Part shown: positions 27,958 through 37,674 of the stretch, in pieces
How positions within the stretch are numbered: the first letter of the stretch is position 1
How the letters are laid out: every line of letters starts with the position of its first letter
Assembly (NCBI GenBank): GCA_002711995.1
Contig: PASN01000009.1
Span: 243,019-307,018 of the forward strand
DNA length: 64,000 nucleotides
Origin: Halobacteriovoraceae bacterium
GTDB taxonomy: Bacteria; Bdellovibrionota; Bacteriovoracia; Bacteriovoracales; Bacteriovoracaceae
Direction of reading: 5' to 3'
Notes under the pieces: generated by a model
Seen by the model: only the letters and a program-made list of their open reading frames with translations
Told to the model about the DNA's origin: nothing
Databases searched by the model: none
Program-made: the position numbers and the translations under genes

Positions 27958-29345
27958 AAGTCCATCGTCAGTTGTTTATATACAGAAAGGGTCTTTTTGA
28001 ATTTGCTTAGCCGTTGAAAAAACTTCGCTTTGGCATCCGCAGCGTCTTGCTCACGAAGGTTCACCACAAAGAAGTCACTTCCACCCTCTTTAAATTTGAT
28101 TCTTTCCGCATTTTGAAGCTTTTGAGCAAGCTCTGCTTCCTGCTTTATATTTTTGAGCTCCATCGTTAAGGACTTGAGTTGTACGGACATCGCTCTGGCG
28201 CTTGTTCCGATTTTTTCTCTATATAATTTAATTTGGTATTCTAAAGCTCTTTTCTTTGCAGCGGTGGCCTCAGACTTTCCTTTTGCAAGCCTTCGCTCTA
28301 TAGGGATCTCAAGCATAAGCGCCAATCTTTGCTCATCTTCACGAAGGGTTTCACTTCCCTGCCCGTAGTCTTTGGAAACTTCAATTCTAAGGTCAAGCTT
28401 TGGATTTAATTTGTTTCTCTCAAAAGCAAATTGATTTTCAAGTATTTTGCTTTTAAGACCTAATTGTTTAAGTTTTGGATTTTGCTGAAGAGCTTTTTCA
28501 ACTTTATCTACGTTTTCTCCCTTAAAACCTTCACCCACCTCAAGATTATCCATTGCAGGAAGCCTTTCGGGTTTAACGAATACTGGTCTTCCAGCTTTAT
28601 CTCTTAAAAACAAGGCGAGCTTTAGGCCGGCCTGTATGAACTCCCGCTCGGCCTTAATCGCCTTACTCTTCCTACGAGCGATGTATTGTTGATTTTCCAG
28701 ACCATAAATTTGAGCAAGATCTCCTTTCTGAATCCTTTTCTTAAGCCCAACCGCTCTTTTCTTGGCTATTTCCAAAAGTTGCTCGTAGATTTTATAAATT
28801 TGGCCCTTGGCAACCCAGCTCCAATAGGCCGAGTAGGCCATAGCTTTTGACTTTAATAACACTTGCTGGGTATTGGCCTCGCTTCCTTCAAGTCCTAAGA
28901 CTTCATTCGCTAGACTTGTCCGCCGTTTGTCTATCAAGCTGTCTCGCCAAAGTGAGAGTTTAAGTCCAAGCCTTGCTTCTCCTTCGTCCAATGTTTCTTT
29001 TTTGCCCTCATAAACTGGCCAATCACCGTCAGAACTTCTAAAGCCTGCATAAACTTCACCATTTAAGGGACCAAAAGGTTTTATAGCAACTGCGTCCACA
29101 GAATCTGCTTCATAAAAGCCTTCAAGCCGTTGGTCTTTTTTGACAGACAGCTTGGAGTCGAAAAGCCCTTTAGCCGCCAGTACTTTACTTTTGGAAGATT
29201 CAAGCTCTTGTAAACTTTCCAGCACTAAAGGATAGTGAAGCTTCACTGAGTTTAAGACTTCATCGATCTTAAGTGGCTCCTTGGCCACAATGTGGGTGCT
29301 TAAAAGCGTCAGAACGAATAGAGTTTTAGAAAAAGGTCTAGGCAT
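27954..29345 (-). CDS. TolC family outer-membrane efflux protein
   Basis: 463 residues from ATG 29345, which overlaps the HlyD stop by one base (TGATG); a GTG at 29348 is also in frame. A signal peptide (to about residue 21, THIVA-KEP) is followed by long helical heptads typical of outer-membrane efflux proteins, with two repeats and a C-terminal RIKFKEGGSDFFVVNLREQDAA, the family hallmark. It would form the outer-membrane channel for the HlyD/ABC pair upstream. Last gene of the operon. Confidence 0.9.
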   Translation of the reverse strand: MPRPFSKTLFVLTLLSTHIVAKEPLKIDEVLNSVKLHYPLVLESLQELESSKSKVLAAKGLFDSKLSVKKDQRLEGFYEADSVDAVAIKPFGPLNGEVYAGFRSSDGDWPVYEGKKETLDEGEARLGLKLSLWRDSLIDKRRTSLANEVLGLEGSEANTQQVLLKSKAMAYSAYWSWVAKGQIYKIYEQLLEIAKKRAVGLKKRIQKGDLAQIYGLENQQYIARRKSKAIKAEREFIQAGLKLALFLRDKAGRPVFVKPERLPAMDNLEVGEGFKGENVDKVEKALQQNPKLKQLGLKSKILENQFAFERNKLNPKLDLRIEVSKDYGQGSETLREDEQRLALMLEIPIERRLAKGKSEATAAKKRALEYQIKLYREKIGTSARAMSVQLKSLTMELKNIKQEAELAQKLQNAERIKFKEGGSDFFVVNLREQDAADAKAKFFQRLSKFKKTLSVYKQLTMDF

Positions 29346-30385
29346 CACTTAACTTTCCCGCTTTTCTTTATTGGAAACTCATTTGATTCAGGTCTCCCTT
29401 CCATTGATGGTGGGAAGCCATTAAACGTACGCCATAGCTCATATCCTATACTAACCGTATTTAGAAGGATCCAACCATAGACTCTTGTTCCTTGTCTAAG
29501 ATAAACATTGTCAGGCCAATCCTGTCCTTTACCAGGGATAACAATCACTCGAAACTTCCCATCTTTAGTGGCAGAGGGATCGATGCTCAACACCCTCCCC
29601 TTAAAAGTGCCGATTGCCACAGACGGCCAACCAGAAAATTGAACCGCAGGCCATCCTTCAAATTGAAGTCGCACCTGCCTCCCTGGAAATACCAAAGGCA
29701 GATCGTTTCCACTAATATAGATCTCTGCAGCGAGCTTCACTTCATTTGGCACAAACACCGCAAGCTTTTCACCTTTTTTAATAAAAACAGATCCTGACCC
29801 ATGTAGAGTTCTTAAAATTATTCCATCCTGAGGAGCCTTAACAGTTTGAGTCTGTTGCCTAGCAAGCTTGACTTCTTTTTGCGCCAAGGCCGCGGCTGCT
29901 TCGGCCTCTTGAGACTGCAGCTTTTTATAATTGATCCTGGCCTTCTCAACTTCAAGTTTTGAGCTTAGCCCTTGTGAGAAAAGACTTTTTTGCCTCTGGT
30001 AGTTATTGAGGGATGTGGCCCTTGCGTCTTCGGCCGCATCCAACTTCTTTTGAGCAGCATCCCTTTCAAGCTTTAGCCGCCTGATATAATCAGGGTCGAT
30101 GTCAACAATGCTTACAATCGGTTCACCCTTTTTGACTTCCATTCCATCACGCACAAACCATTTGTCGAGACGGCCATCAACGGTGGCGTTTATATTCTGC
30201 ACTCGGTTATTTGGGTCAAGGGCGATCACCTCTCCCCTGCCTTTTGAGGTCTGTTGCCAAGGAACAAAAAACATAACGATCATGATGAGACAAAAGAAAG
30301 CAAGAAGGATTAGAGCGAACAAGCGCGCCCAATTCGGAATCCTCACCTTCTCCATGCAACTGAAAAGTTCTTCTCCTGCTCTCAA
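29345..30385 (-). CDS. HlyD-type periplasmic adaptor protein
   Basis: 346 residues. TTG start at 30385 overlaps the ABC gene's TGA by 4 nt; AAGGA lies about 9-13 nt upstream, whereas the ATG at 30355 has none at good distance. One membrane anchor (about 20-42, LFALILLAFFCLIMIVMFFV), a lipoyl-like domain (NINATVDGRLDKWFVRDGMEVKKGE), a helical hairpin about 95-160 and a barrel with VKAPQDGIILR. It bridges an inner-membrane exporter to TolC. Same operon as the ABC and TolC genes. Confidence 0.9.
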   Translation of the reverse strand: MRAGEELFSCMEKVRIPNWARLFALILLAFFCLIMIVMFFVPWQQTSKGRGEVIALDPNNRVQNINATVDGRLDKWFVRDGMEVKKGEPIVSIVDIDPDYIRRLKLERDAAQKKLDAAEDARATSLNNYQRQKSLFSQGLSSKLEVEKARINYKKLQSQEAEAAAALAQKEVKLARQQTQTVKAPQDGIILRTLHGSGSVFIKKGEKLAVFVPNEVKLAAEIYISGNDLPLVFPGRQVRLQFEGWPAVQFSGWPSVAIGTFKGRVLSIDPSATKDGKFRVIVIPGKGQDWPDNVYLRQGTRVYGWILLNTVSIGYELWRTFNGFPPSMEGRPESNEFPIKKSGKVK

Positions 30386-32094
30386 CTTGTTTTTTCCTTT
30401 TGGAGTAAATAGTCTTTAAACTCTTCCATACTTTCAGAGATTGTTACCTTTTCATGACCAAACCATAAATAATCATCAAAATCTTTTGGGGCCTTATGCT
30501 TGTCGCTAAAGACTAATAAGGTCATGGGCAACTCTAACAGCCTGGAAAGAATTCTATTTCTAAGCCTGACTTCAATTTGGTCAAAAATATCCGTTAAAAT
30601 TAAAACCTTAGGTTTTTTCATTAGATGTTTAGCAAGCTCTAAAAGTATTAACTGAGAACTCCATAGAGGCGAGCCAGATGCTGTGAGATGTGTGTCCAGA
30701 CCTTTGGGAAGTTCTTCCTCCAAAAAATTTAGCTCAACAATGTCTATTATGTTTTTCATTTCTGATATAGAACTCGAGTCCTGTCCAAATGCGATGTTGT
30801 CCCAGATAGAACCTTCGATAATTCTGATTCTATCCAACACACCCACGTAGTCATTAATCTCTTCTTGTCCCAAATCATCGGTTGGGGTACTGCCTAAATA
30901 AATTCTGCCCTTATAAGGTTCTAAGTTTTTTCTAACAAGCTCTACAAACAAGGCCTGAAGAAAAAAGCTGTCTTTGCCAGCAAAGTACTTCCTGCCGCAC
31001 TCCAATTGAAAGTCGAAAGAGTAATCAACACCCCAGTGACTGCCCTCCACCTTTCTAAAGTCCAAACCACATGCTTCATCATGCAACCCCACTCTTGTAA
31101 CCTCCTCACTTGGAAGCTTTTTAAAAACAGTGAGCTTTTCTACGGCAGCATAAAGGTCATAAAAATCTTCCAAGTGCTTGCCGGACTTTGCGAGAGCACC
31201 CAGTATCATTGTTGCCACAAGTTCTGCGGCAACAAGCTGTCCTAAACTTAGCTGTTCTAAGATTACGAGATAGCCACCCAATCCCAACACAGCGGAGCTC
31301 ATCAATGCATAAATGCTAAATAGAAATATGATCTGGTAGAGAAGAAATTTAAAGTGTTGTTGTCTATTGTCTAGGTACCCCTTGATCTTTTCATCAGCGA
31401 CTTGGAGCGCTTTTTTTCTTCTAAGAGTAGTCTTAAAAAAAGAGTGGGATTTTGCAATCTGCTCAAGCCACTCGGCCACTTCGTATTTTGAAGTGGACTC
31501 ATAAGTGGCACTTTTAAGACCATTTTTACCAAAAAGCCCCCAAACCAAAACAAGCAAAACCAAAAGCAGAATATCAAATGCTAAAAAATAAGGATGATAA
31601 AATGCCAATAGTAGAAGCCCTGCAAAAGTTTGAAGAGCTATTGCAACACCACCCACAATCAAGCTTGTGACTTTCTTCTGAACAGTCATGATGTCAAAGT
31701 ATTTATTTACCAAAGATAGCCCGTCTCGTTGATCAACGACATGAGAATTTGCGTCTAGGAGCGCCAAAGCGGCATCGGAGGCGGATCGCGCAAAGAAGTG
31801 TCTTTGGAAAAGCTCGGTGACATAGAATTGAACCACATTGAGAATTCCGGAAAACACCAATAGTGAAAAAAGAACAAACGAGAGAACTAACAATGGCTGT
31901 AAAAGCCCAGTGAAGGCCACGGAGTTCACTAGGGACTGTACTGAAATGGGAACGGCCAAGCTTAAAACACTTGCCCCAATACCATAGACGATAGCTGCAA
32001 AGTATAGGGATTTTTCCGGAGCTAAAATAGTATTAAGGTTTTTCCACATTTCCTCGTAAGAAAGCACCCTGTTCTTAACACCGCTCTTTTTCAA
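30382..32094 (-). CDS. ABC exporter-like protein with degenerate nucleotide-binding domain
   Basis: 570 residues: an N-terminal ABC exporter membrane domain of six segments (about 30-310) and a C-terminal half laid out like an ABC ATPase. The ATPase motifs are missing. At the Walker A position it reads FAGKDSFFLQAL instead of GxxGxGKST; the LSGGQ site reads ASGSPLWSSQ; Walker B reads KVLILTDIFD without the following Glu; an H-loop-like SDKH remains. It probably cannot hydrolyse ATP as a homodimer and may need a partner. Start TTG 32094 with AAGGA 7 nt upstream. It overlaps HlyD by 4 nt and follows the LysR gene by 10 nt. Confidence 0.85.
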   Translation of the reverse strand: MKKSGVKNRVLSYEEMWKNLNTILAPEKSLYFAAIVYGIGASVLSLAVPISVQSLVNSVAFTGLLQPLLVLSFVLFSLLVFSGILNVVQFYVTELFQRHFFARSASDAALALLDANSHVVDQRDGLSLVNKYFDIMTVQKKVTSLIVGGVAIALQTFAGLLLLAFYHPYFLAFDILLLVLLVLVWGLFGKNGLKSATYESTSKYEVAEWLEQIAKSHSFFKTTLRRKKALQVADEKIKGYLDNRQQHFKFLLYQIIFLFSIYALMSSAVLGLGGYLVILEQLSLGQLVAAELVATMILGALAKSGKHLEDFYDLYAAVEKLTVFKKLPSEEVTRVGLHDEACGLDFRKVEGSHWGVDYSFDFQLECGRKYFAGKDSFFLQALFVELVRKNLEPYKGRIYLGSTPTDDLGQEEINDYVGVLDRIRIIEGSIWDNIAFGQDSSSISEMKNIIDIVELNFLEEELPKGLDTHLTASGSPLWSSQLILLELAKHLMKKPKVLILTDIFDQIEVRLRNRILSRLLELPMTLLVFSDKHKAPKDFDDYLWFGHEKVTISESMEEFKDYLLQKEKTS

Positions 32095-32104
32095 AACAAT
32101 TTCC

Positions 32105-32989
32105 TTAGACTAGAAAGTCATTAATTAAGAATTCCGTTATGGGATTCGGCAAGGTTCTCTGCACAGAGTAAAGAAAATATTCTTCTTTAAGCTCTCCCAA
32201 CCTTCCTATCTCATGCAGCTTTCCTTCTTCAACCAGTGGCATTGCAGCAAAGTCGGACAGAAATATCAAGCCCTTGCCATTCTCAGCTAGCATTTTTTTA
32301 AGACTTGAATCTTGAACCTCGGCCAAAAGCTTATATTTTATTTTATTTTGCTGGAATGAGTGTTCAATGTCATACCTTAGTTTGCTATGGGTGGTGGGGA
32401 GAATGAAGCCCATTTCATTTAAGGAGTTTGGAAAGTCAGACTTAAGGTCTTTATATTCCTCAGATCCATAGATCGAAACCTTGAACTCTCCAACTCGTTT
32501 TTCAAAGATGCCCTGCTGTCTGGCGTTTACACCTCCATTGGAAAGTACAAGTTCTAATTTGTGGGACATTAGCTTCTCTATTAAATTTTCCGGCTCCCCT
32601 TCTACAACGGATAGAAAAGTGTCTTCCCCAGCGTTCTGAGCTGCTTCTATTAGCTTACAAGACAAAGTCTTTGGGGCGGTGTCACATATGCCGATTCGGT
32701 ACTTGGACTGAAAAGACAAACTTTTATTATTGAAGATCTGAACAAACTCTTCACCTTTTTGAAAGATTTCCTCAGCATACTGCAGAGCAACTTTGCCAGC
32801 TTCTGTAAGCTCCATTTTTCTGCCTTTTCTTAAAAAAAGTTGTTGGCCAACACTTTCCTCAAGTTGTTTCAATTGAGAGCTTAATGCTGATTGTCCGACA
32901 GACAGTTTTTCTGAAGCACGAGATATACTTCCCTCGGTGGCTATTGTTCGAAAATAAAGAAGATGGTGATAGTTTAGCCACTTGATCAT
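32105..32989 (-). CDS. LysR-family transcriptional regulator, NhaR-like
   Basis: 294 residues. The N-terminal winged HTH (LNYHHLLYFRTIATEGSISRAS, then LSSQLKQLEESVGQQLF) closely follows NhaR, which responds to sodium in E. coli. The ligand-binding domain follows (about 90-290). Weak SD (AGGG) 6 nt upstream. With only 10 nt before the ABC gene, it is likely the first cistron of the exporter operon and may regulate it; an NhaR-type ligand is not implied. Confidence 0.85.
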   Translation of the reverse strand: MIKWLNYHHLLYFRTIATEGSISRASEKLSVGQSALSSQLKQLEESVGQQLFLRKGRKMELTEAGKVALQYAEEIFQKGEEFVQIFNNKSLSFQSKYRIGICDTAPKTLSCKLIEAAQNAGEDTFLSVVEGEPENLIEKLMSHKLELVLSNGGVNARQQGIFEKRVGEFKVSIYGSEEYKDLKSDFPNSLNEMGFILPTTHSKLRYDIEHSFQQNKIKYKLLAEVQDSSLKKMLAENGKGLIFLSDFAAMPLVEEGKLHEIGRLGELKEEYFLYSVQRTLPNPITEFLINDFLV

Positions 32990-33019
32990 GTTTAACCCTA
33001 CACTTTTGATTGGGGATAA

Positions 33020-33041
33020 TTAGGCCTCGCAAGAGGCCTAA
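33020..33041 (-). terminator. Hairpin after the 33045-33884 gene
   Basis: TTAGGCCTC, loop GCAA on the + strand, GAGGCCTAA: a perfect 9-bp stem immediately downstream of the leftward gene's stop. The following T content is weak (TTATC), so termination efficiency is uncertain. Confidence 0.55.
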
Positions 33042-33044
33042 GGT

Positions 33045-33884
33045 TTAAAAAAGTCTTCCTGAGAGCCACATGGTGAAGTTTGCATCAGACAAATCAAAGT
33101 TTGTATTTCTGAAGGTGGTGAGCATTGGCTCCACACGCAGCAAATCACTTACCCTATATGACAACAAGAGGGTAAGGGACTCATCTTGTAAAAAGCTTAT
33201 ATCACTGTTGTTGTCTGCACTTCCATTGAGCCTATAAAAAACAGTGCTGCCTATATTGTCATTAAAAGCATAGTTCACTAATGGGGACATCCAAAAGGTT
33301 GCTCGGTCCTCTTGGTCCGCATTGCTTCCTTCAAACACGAGCAATCTACCGACAATCCAGCTGCCAACAGAAAGAGCTGGGTTTATTTGATAGTTGACGC
33401 TGTTAAAGCCACCTGGGTTGAACAAAAGTCCATCTTCTCGCGTATCACTAGTTCTAGCGAAGGGCATTATGGAGTTGATTCCACCGCCAAAGCTGAAGTC
33501 TCCGCGTCTATACCACTCCCCTGCAACACCAATCACTGGATCATCAAGCTGGAAATTGTTTGGCCGCTCATCAGGAGCATTGTGGTTAATAACAAATCTT
33601 GGATTGGCGACAAATCTTAAATTTTTATTAATCTCCCATCCAAAGCTTAACTGGTTCCACGTTGAGACTCCGCCTTCCTCTATTTCACCAAATTCATTCA
33701 CGGGGTCTTTGCCATTCCCAATTGAAGGTCCAGTAAAGATAGAGAAATAACTCAACTGATCAGGCTTAATAGCTTCAAGTCCCCTCACATTCAAAGGGAC
33801 TTTAGCTTTCATAAGATTAGTATTAGTGGCGGCAAAGGACATACCAGTTGCCATAACTAGTCCGAAGCTTATTAAAAATTTCAT
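33045..33884 (-). CDS. Predicted outer-membrane beta-barrel protein
   Basis: 279 residues. Signal peptide MKFLISFGLVMATGMSFA; the rest is amphipathic strands with aromatic girdle residues and short turns (SFGWEINKNLRFVANPRFVIN, TLLLSYRVSDLLRVEP), and the last strand ends MWLSGRLF with a terminal Phe. No specific family recognised. A 53-residue lipoprotein gene lies 9 nt upstream, so the pair are likely co-expressed. Confidence 0.72.
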   Translation of the reverse strand: MKFLISFGLVMATGMSFAATNTNLMKAKVPLNVRGLEAIKPDQLSYFSIFTGPSIGNGKDPVNEFGEIEEGGVSTWNQLSFGWEINKNLRFVANPRFVINHNAPDERPNNFQLDDPVIGVAGEWYRRGDFSFGGGINSIMPFARTSDTREDGLLFNPGGFNSVNYQINPALSVGSWIVGRLLVFEGSNADQEDRATFWMSPLVNYAFNDNIGSTVFYRLNGSADNNSDISFLQDESLTLLLSYRVSDLLRVEPMLTTFRNTNFDLSDANFTMWLSGRLF

Positions 33885-33893
33885 AGCTTCCCC

Positions 33894-34055
33894 CTACCTT
33901 CTATCGCCTCTGAAGTCCATATAAGGAGGAATGTCGTAAATTCTTTCGTGATAAGCTTTCTTACCTTCAGAATCTGTGCTGACTTTCTTGCCCGAAGTGG
34001 CACAAGAAATAAATAGGATTGGTAACATAAATACAACTAAAGCTCTTAATTTCAT
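33894..34055 (-). CDS. 53-residue lipoprotein
   Basis: ATG at 34055 with AAGGAG 8 nt upstream. The translation begins MKLRALVVFMLPILFISC, a clear lipobox (FISC), and the mature 36 residues are charged (TSGKKVSTDSEG) and end DIPPYMDFRGDRR. No domain can be named. It is followed after 9 nt by the barrel gene, suggesting a small lipoprotein partner of that barrel. Confidence 0.7.
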   Translation of the reverse strand: MKLRALVVFMLPILFISCATSGKKVSTDSEGKKAYHERIYDIPPYMDFRGDRR

Positions 34056-34131
34056 TTTTTTTGCTCCTTGAGAATTATCTCAAATTAGGTTCATTCAACT
34101 TTTTAAAATAACGAATTTTTGAAAGTGGGGA

Positions 34132-34458
34132 TTAAACCTGTTCGGGAGGTGGCAAGGCCACAGAATAGTTGCTTGTGAGCATATTGATTCGTAAATGAAA
34201 TGTGGGATTACCTAAATTAAAAGACTTAAGCACAAAAGCGTGATCAATCACAAGCTCTGTGTTTTCTTCACTAAGGTCAGAGTTTTTCTCTGTATCGCTG
34301 AAAGGTGAAGAACCAGTATTGGTTTCTCCCTGGTTCAATGCTTCAGCTAGCATTTCTGTGCTGTTAACATTAAGTTTTTCTACATCCGCAAAGCTGGTCG
34401 CCGGGAACAATGAAATTCCTAAAGTGAAAATAAATGTTAAAAGCATTAGGTTTCTCAT
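34132..34458 (-). CDS. Small exported protein, unrecognised
   Basis: 108 residues from ATG 34458; the ATG at 34485 would place hydrophilic residues ahead of an otherwise normal signal peptide (MRNLMLLTFIFTLGISLFPATSFA). The mature part is acidic and Ser/Asn/Glu-rich in its first half, then beta-like (LKSFNLGNPTFHLRINML) and ends PPPEQV. No SD is obvious. No family recognised. Confidence 0.55.
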   Translation of the reverse strand: MRNLMLLTFIFTLGISLFPATSFADVEKLNVNSTEMLAEALNQGETNTGSSPFSDTEKNSDLSEENTELVIDHAFVLKSFNLGNPTFHLRINMLTSNYSVALPPPEQV

Positions 34459-34657
34459 GTGTACAAAGTAACATAGTAAAACCATTGAGAAAACACCATA
34501 AAAACAAACGAATCATACGAAAAAATCGATATAAAAATGCAAAAATGACCATAAACCACTAAAATTACTAAGAGCCAAGAAGCTTAACAATAAAAAAATC
34601 TTAAGCACTTGAGAATTCTTAAATTCCCCCGATAATGTAGGGAGCAAAGGATTATTT

Positions 34658-34999
34658 ATGGAAAGACTCATCGACCAAGATCAATTTAATGAGGCCGTAG
34701 ATGGCGACCAAGACGTTATTGAAGTTATTGCTCAAACATATATTGATACCTATGAGGACCTGTACGAATCTTTTAAAAGTTCATATGACTCAAATGACCC
34801 TGAAAAACTTGCACAGACCTCTCATACGTTAAAGGGCGCTGTCAGCATGTTCTTTGCAGAATCCTTAACCGGTCCTCTAGAGCAAATTGAGCTGAATGCG
34901 AAAGCAGGAAAAATTTCAATTGATGAAAGCGAAGTTATTAAAATCAAGGAGGACCTCAACAAGCTCTCCCTGGAACTTAAAGAGCTAATCAAAAACTAG
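34658..34999 (+). CDS. Hpt (histidine phosphotransfer) domain protein
   Basis: 113 residues, a single Hpt four-helix bundle by pattern. The phospho-accepting His lies in QTSHTLKGAVSMF (near residue 55). Hpt proteins relay phosphate between a hybrid kinase's receiver and a response regulator. No kinase is adjacent; the hybrid kinase at 23691-26081 lacks an Hpt domain and is the nearest candidate donor (inference). SD AAAGGA precedes the ATG. Confidence 0.85.
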   Translation: MERLIDQDQFNEAVDGDQDVIEVIAQTYIDTYEDLYESFKSSYDSNDPEKLAQTSHTLKGAVSMFFAESLTGPLEQIELNAKAGKISIDESEVIKIKEDLNKLSLELKELIKN

Positions 35000-35109
35000 A
35001 CACTGCCAAAACTTTCGACACCTAGACCTTACAAATTCAGCATCTTAGAGCATATCTCTTGGCATAAATCTTGGATATTATTTTCCATACACATATTTGG
35101 GAGAACAAT

Positions 35110-35682
35110 ATGAAAGTTACCTTTTCCGTGCTCTTAATTGGCACAATTATTTCAAGCTGTGTAAGAATTGAGAAAAAGAAGTACACAGTTCCCACTATCA
35201 ATCCAAAGGTCAAAAGTGCTGAAGAAATTCTTGAAAGTCTTTACAAAACAAAGAATGGAATTGAATGTGAGTTGGAAAATCAGGACTCCCTAGAAACAAA
35301 CCCAGTATTTATTGTTGGTAAAACAAAAATAGATGAGCAAACTCAAGAAGAAAAATTTCAACACAGCTTTTATACTATTAACGACGAACTAAGACCCTCT
35401 TTGGGAATTAACCTTAATGGCCACAACATCGACTTTCTCACATACGAAGAAAGTAAAGACCAAATCTACACAGTACAATCATATGCAGTATCAAGGCTCA
35501 AAAAAGATGATGACGATAAATCAATCATTAGCGCCAAACTAACCTATGATAAGAAGATAGAAGAGATAGGCATCAAAATTATTGAACAAAAATTTGATGG
35601 TACTCAAATGGTTGAAGAAGAGATCGGTCACTTTAAAATCAATGGGTGCCAAGAAGCGGAGAAAAAGATTCTTGATATTTAA
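35110..35682 (+). CDS. Predicted lipoprotein, unrecognised
   Basis: 190 residues from ATG 35110. The longer reading from 35071 puts 13 hydrophilic residues before a clear lipoprotein signal (MKVTFSVLLIGTIISSC), so the internal ATG is preferred. The mature protein is acidic/lysine-rich with mixed beta pattern and two Cys. No domain recognised. Followed directly by a terminator. Confidence 0.7.
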   Translation: MKVTFSVLLIGTIISSCVRIEKKKYTVPTINPKVKSAEEILESLYKTKNGIECELENQDSLETNPVFIVGKTKIDEQTQEEKFQHSFYTINDELRPSLGINLNGHNIDFLTYEESKDQIYTVQSYAVSRLKKDDDDKSIISAKLTYDKKIEEIGIKIIEQKFDGTQMVEEEIGHFKINGCQEAEKKILDI

Positions 35683-35707
35683 AGCTGGCTTTTAGCCAGC
35701 TTTTTTA
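35682..35707 (+). terminator. Rho-independent terminator, likely bidirectional
   Basis: AAGCTGGCT, TTTT loop, AGCCAGCTT then TTTTT. It begins at the stop of the rightward lipoprotein and overlaps the stop of the leftward gene 35705-36370, so it can serve both. Confidence 0.85.
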
Positions 35708-36370
35708 GTTAGCAAAGATAATCTTGTGAGGAACACCTCTTCTGCCTTCGATGATTGCATCGAGAAGCTTTTTAAAAGACTTCTTAACTTGCGCAGTGGT
35801 TACGTCCTCAACAGTTACTTCTCTATCAACCTGAGTTTCTCTTGCTTCGATATCATCAAGGTCTCCGTAGTCAGCTTCATCTATAATTGCGCTTAACGAT
35901 AGGGAAAGGTCTCTGTGAACAAATGGGTCTAAAACATCAAAGCTTATCATCGAAGCAGGAGCCCCCACAGCGCTCGTGCCAGCACCTGCAATCGCAGAAG
36001 CTGCTCCAAGACCTTCAGTACTATAACCTAGAACCCCAGCGTAATATGCAATTTCCAATTTTGCTGCAATAAAAGGAAAGACAATTGCTGCAGCCGAAAT
36101 ACCCACATCAGCAACTAAAGCAAGGTAAGCGTCCACTTTCTTGTCTGACGCCATCATTCGAATTTCATCTTTTGTAAACGTGACTGGCACCTGAAAAAAC
36201 GAATCGCATAAATAGTCTTCATAGCTACCTTCACACTCTAGAAAGTGAATCTCTTCACCGACCTCTTCAGCAATTAGAAAGTGTTCATAAGAATCCTCGC
36301 CTCTAATAATTAAAGCCGAAGCGTTGAATGAGATCGCAAATAAAAGTATTGTGCCAATTAACTTAGTCAT
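35705..36370 (-). CDS. Exported protein with central hydrophobic region, unrecognised
   Basis: 221 residues from ATG 36370 (GGTGGA SD 6 nt upstream). A signal peptide (MTKLIGTILLFAISFNASA) is followed by charged sequence, then a Gly/Ala-rich hydrophobic stretch (about 85-140, VGISAAAIVFPFIAA ... GLGAASAIAGAGTSAVG) that could span or insert into a membrane, and an acidic then basic C-terminus. The pattern could fit a membrane-inserting exported protein, but nothing identifies it. A palindrome lies in its leader. Confidence 0.65.
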   Translation of the reverse strand: MTKLIGTILLFAISFNASALIIRGEDSYEHFLIAEEVGEEIHFLECEGSYEDYLCDSFFQVPVTFTKDEIRMMASDKKVDAYLALVADVGISAAAIVFPFIAAKLEIAYYAGVLGYSTEGLGAASAIAGAGTSAVGAPASMISFDVLDPFVHRDLSLSLSAIIDEADYGDLDDIEARETQVDREVTVEDVTTAQVKKSFKKLLDAIIEGRRGVPHKIIFAN

Positions 36371-36383
36371 GTTTTCCACCTTA

Positions 36384-36402
36384 TTGCGGCACAATACCGC
36401 AA
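36384..36402. promoter_or_regulatory. Palindrome TTGCGG-N7-CCGCAA just upstream of the 35705-36370 start
   Basis: Perfect 6-bp inverted repeat 14 nt before the ATG of the leftward gene, on the transcript or promoter. It could be an operator or an mRNA hairpin near the ribosome site. Confidence 0.5.
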
Positions 36403-36510
36403 CGCAACAACACAATAAAGCTCTCCCTAAGAAACACTGTAATAGTTTCACTATTTTTGGCTAAGAATTGCTTAATAAAACTGGCCAACAAGCGTGCAAT
36501 AAACAACTTG

Positions 36511-36526
36511 TGGCAGTTCTCTTGCT
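36511..36526 (+). promoter_or_regulatory. Sigma-54-type promoter for the repeat lipoprotein
   Basis: TGGCAGTTCTCTTGCT matches the -24/-12 pattern TGGCA-N6-TTGCW with correct 12-nt spacing from GG to GC; the deviation is G for C at the sixth base. The predicted start near 36537 leaves about a 35-nt leader before the ATG at 36572, which has AGGAGA as SD. The window also encodes a sigma-54 activator (13172-14452). Confidence 0.6.
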
Positions 36527-36571
36527 TAATATTCCTCAACGTTAAAAACTTTTAATCTCAGGAGAAACGAT

Positions 36572-37585
<1,014 letters not shown>

Positions 37586-37596
37586 TATTCTCAACG

Positions 37597-37625
37597 AACG
37601 GAGGCCTTAGGCATCCGTTTATTCG
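37597..37625 (+). terminator. Hairpin terminator after the repeat lipoprotein
   Basis: AACGGA-GCC stem with one mismatch closing a TTA loop against GGC-TCCGTT (37597-37619), followed by a weak T tract. It lies 12 nt after the stop codon. Confidence 0.55.
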
Positions 37626-37674
37626 GAAAATGATTCAGCCTTCCTCATGAATTTTACTATGAGATAATGTCACC

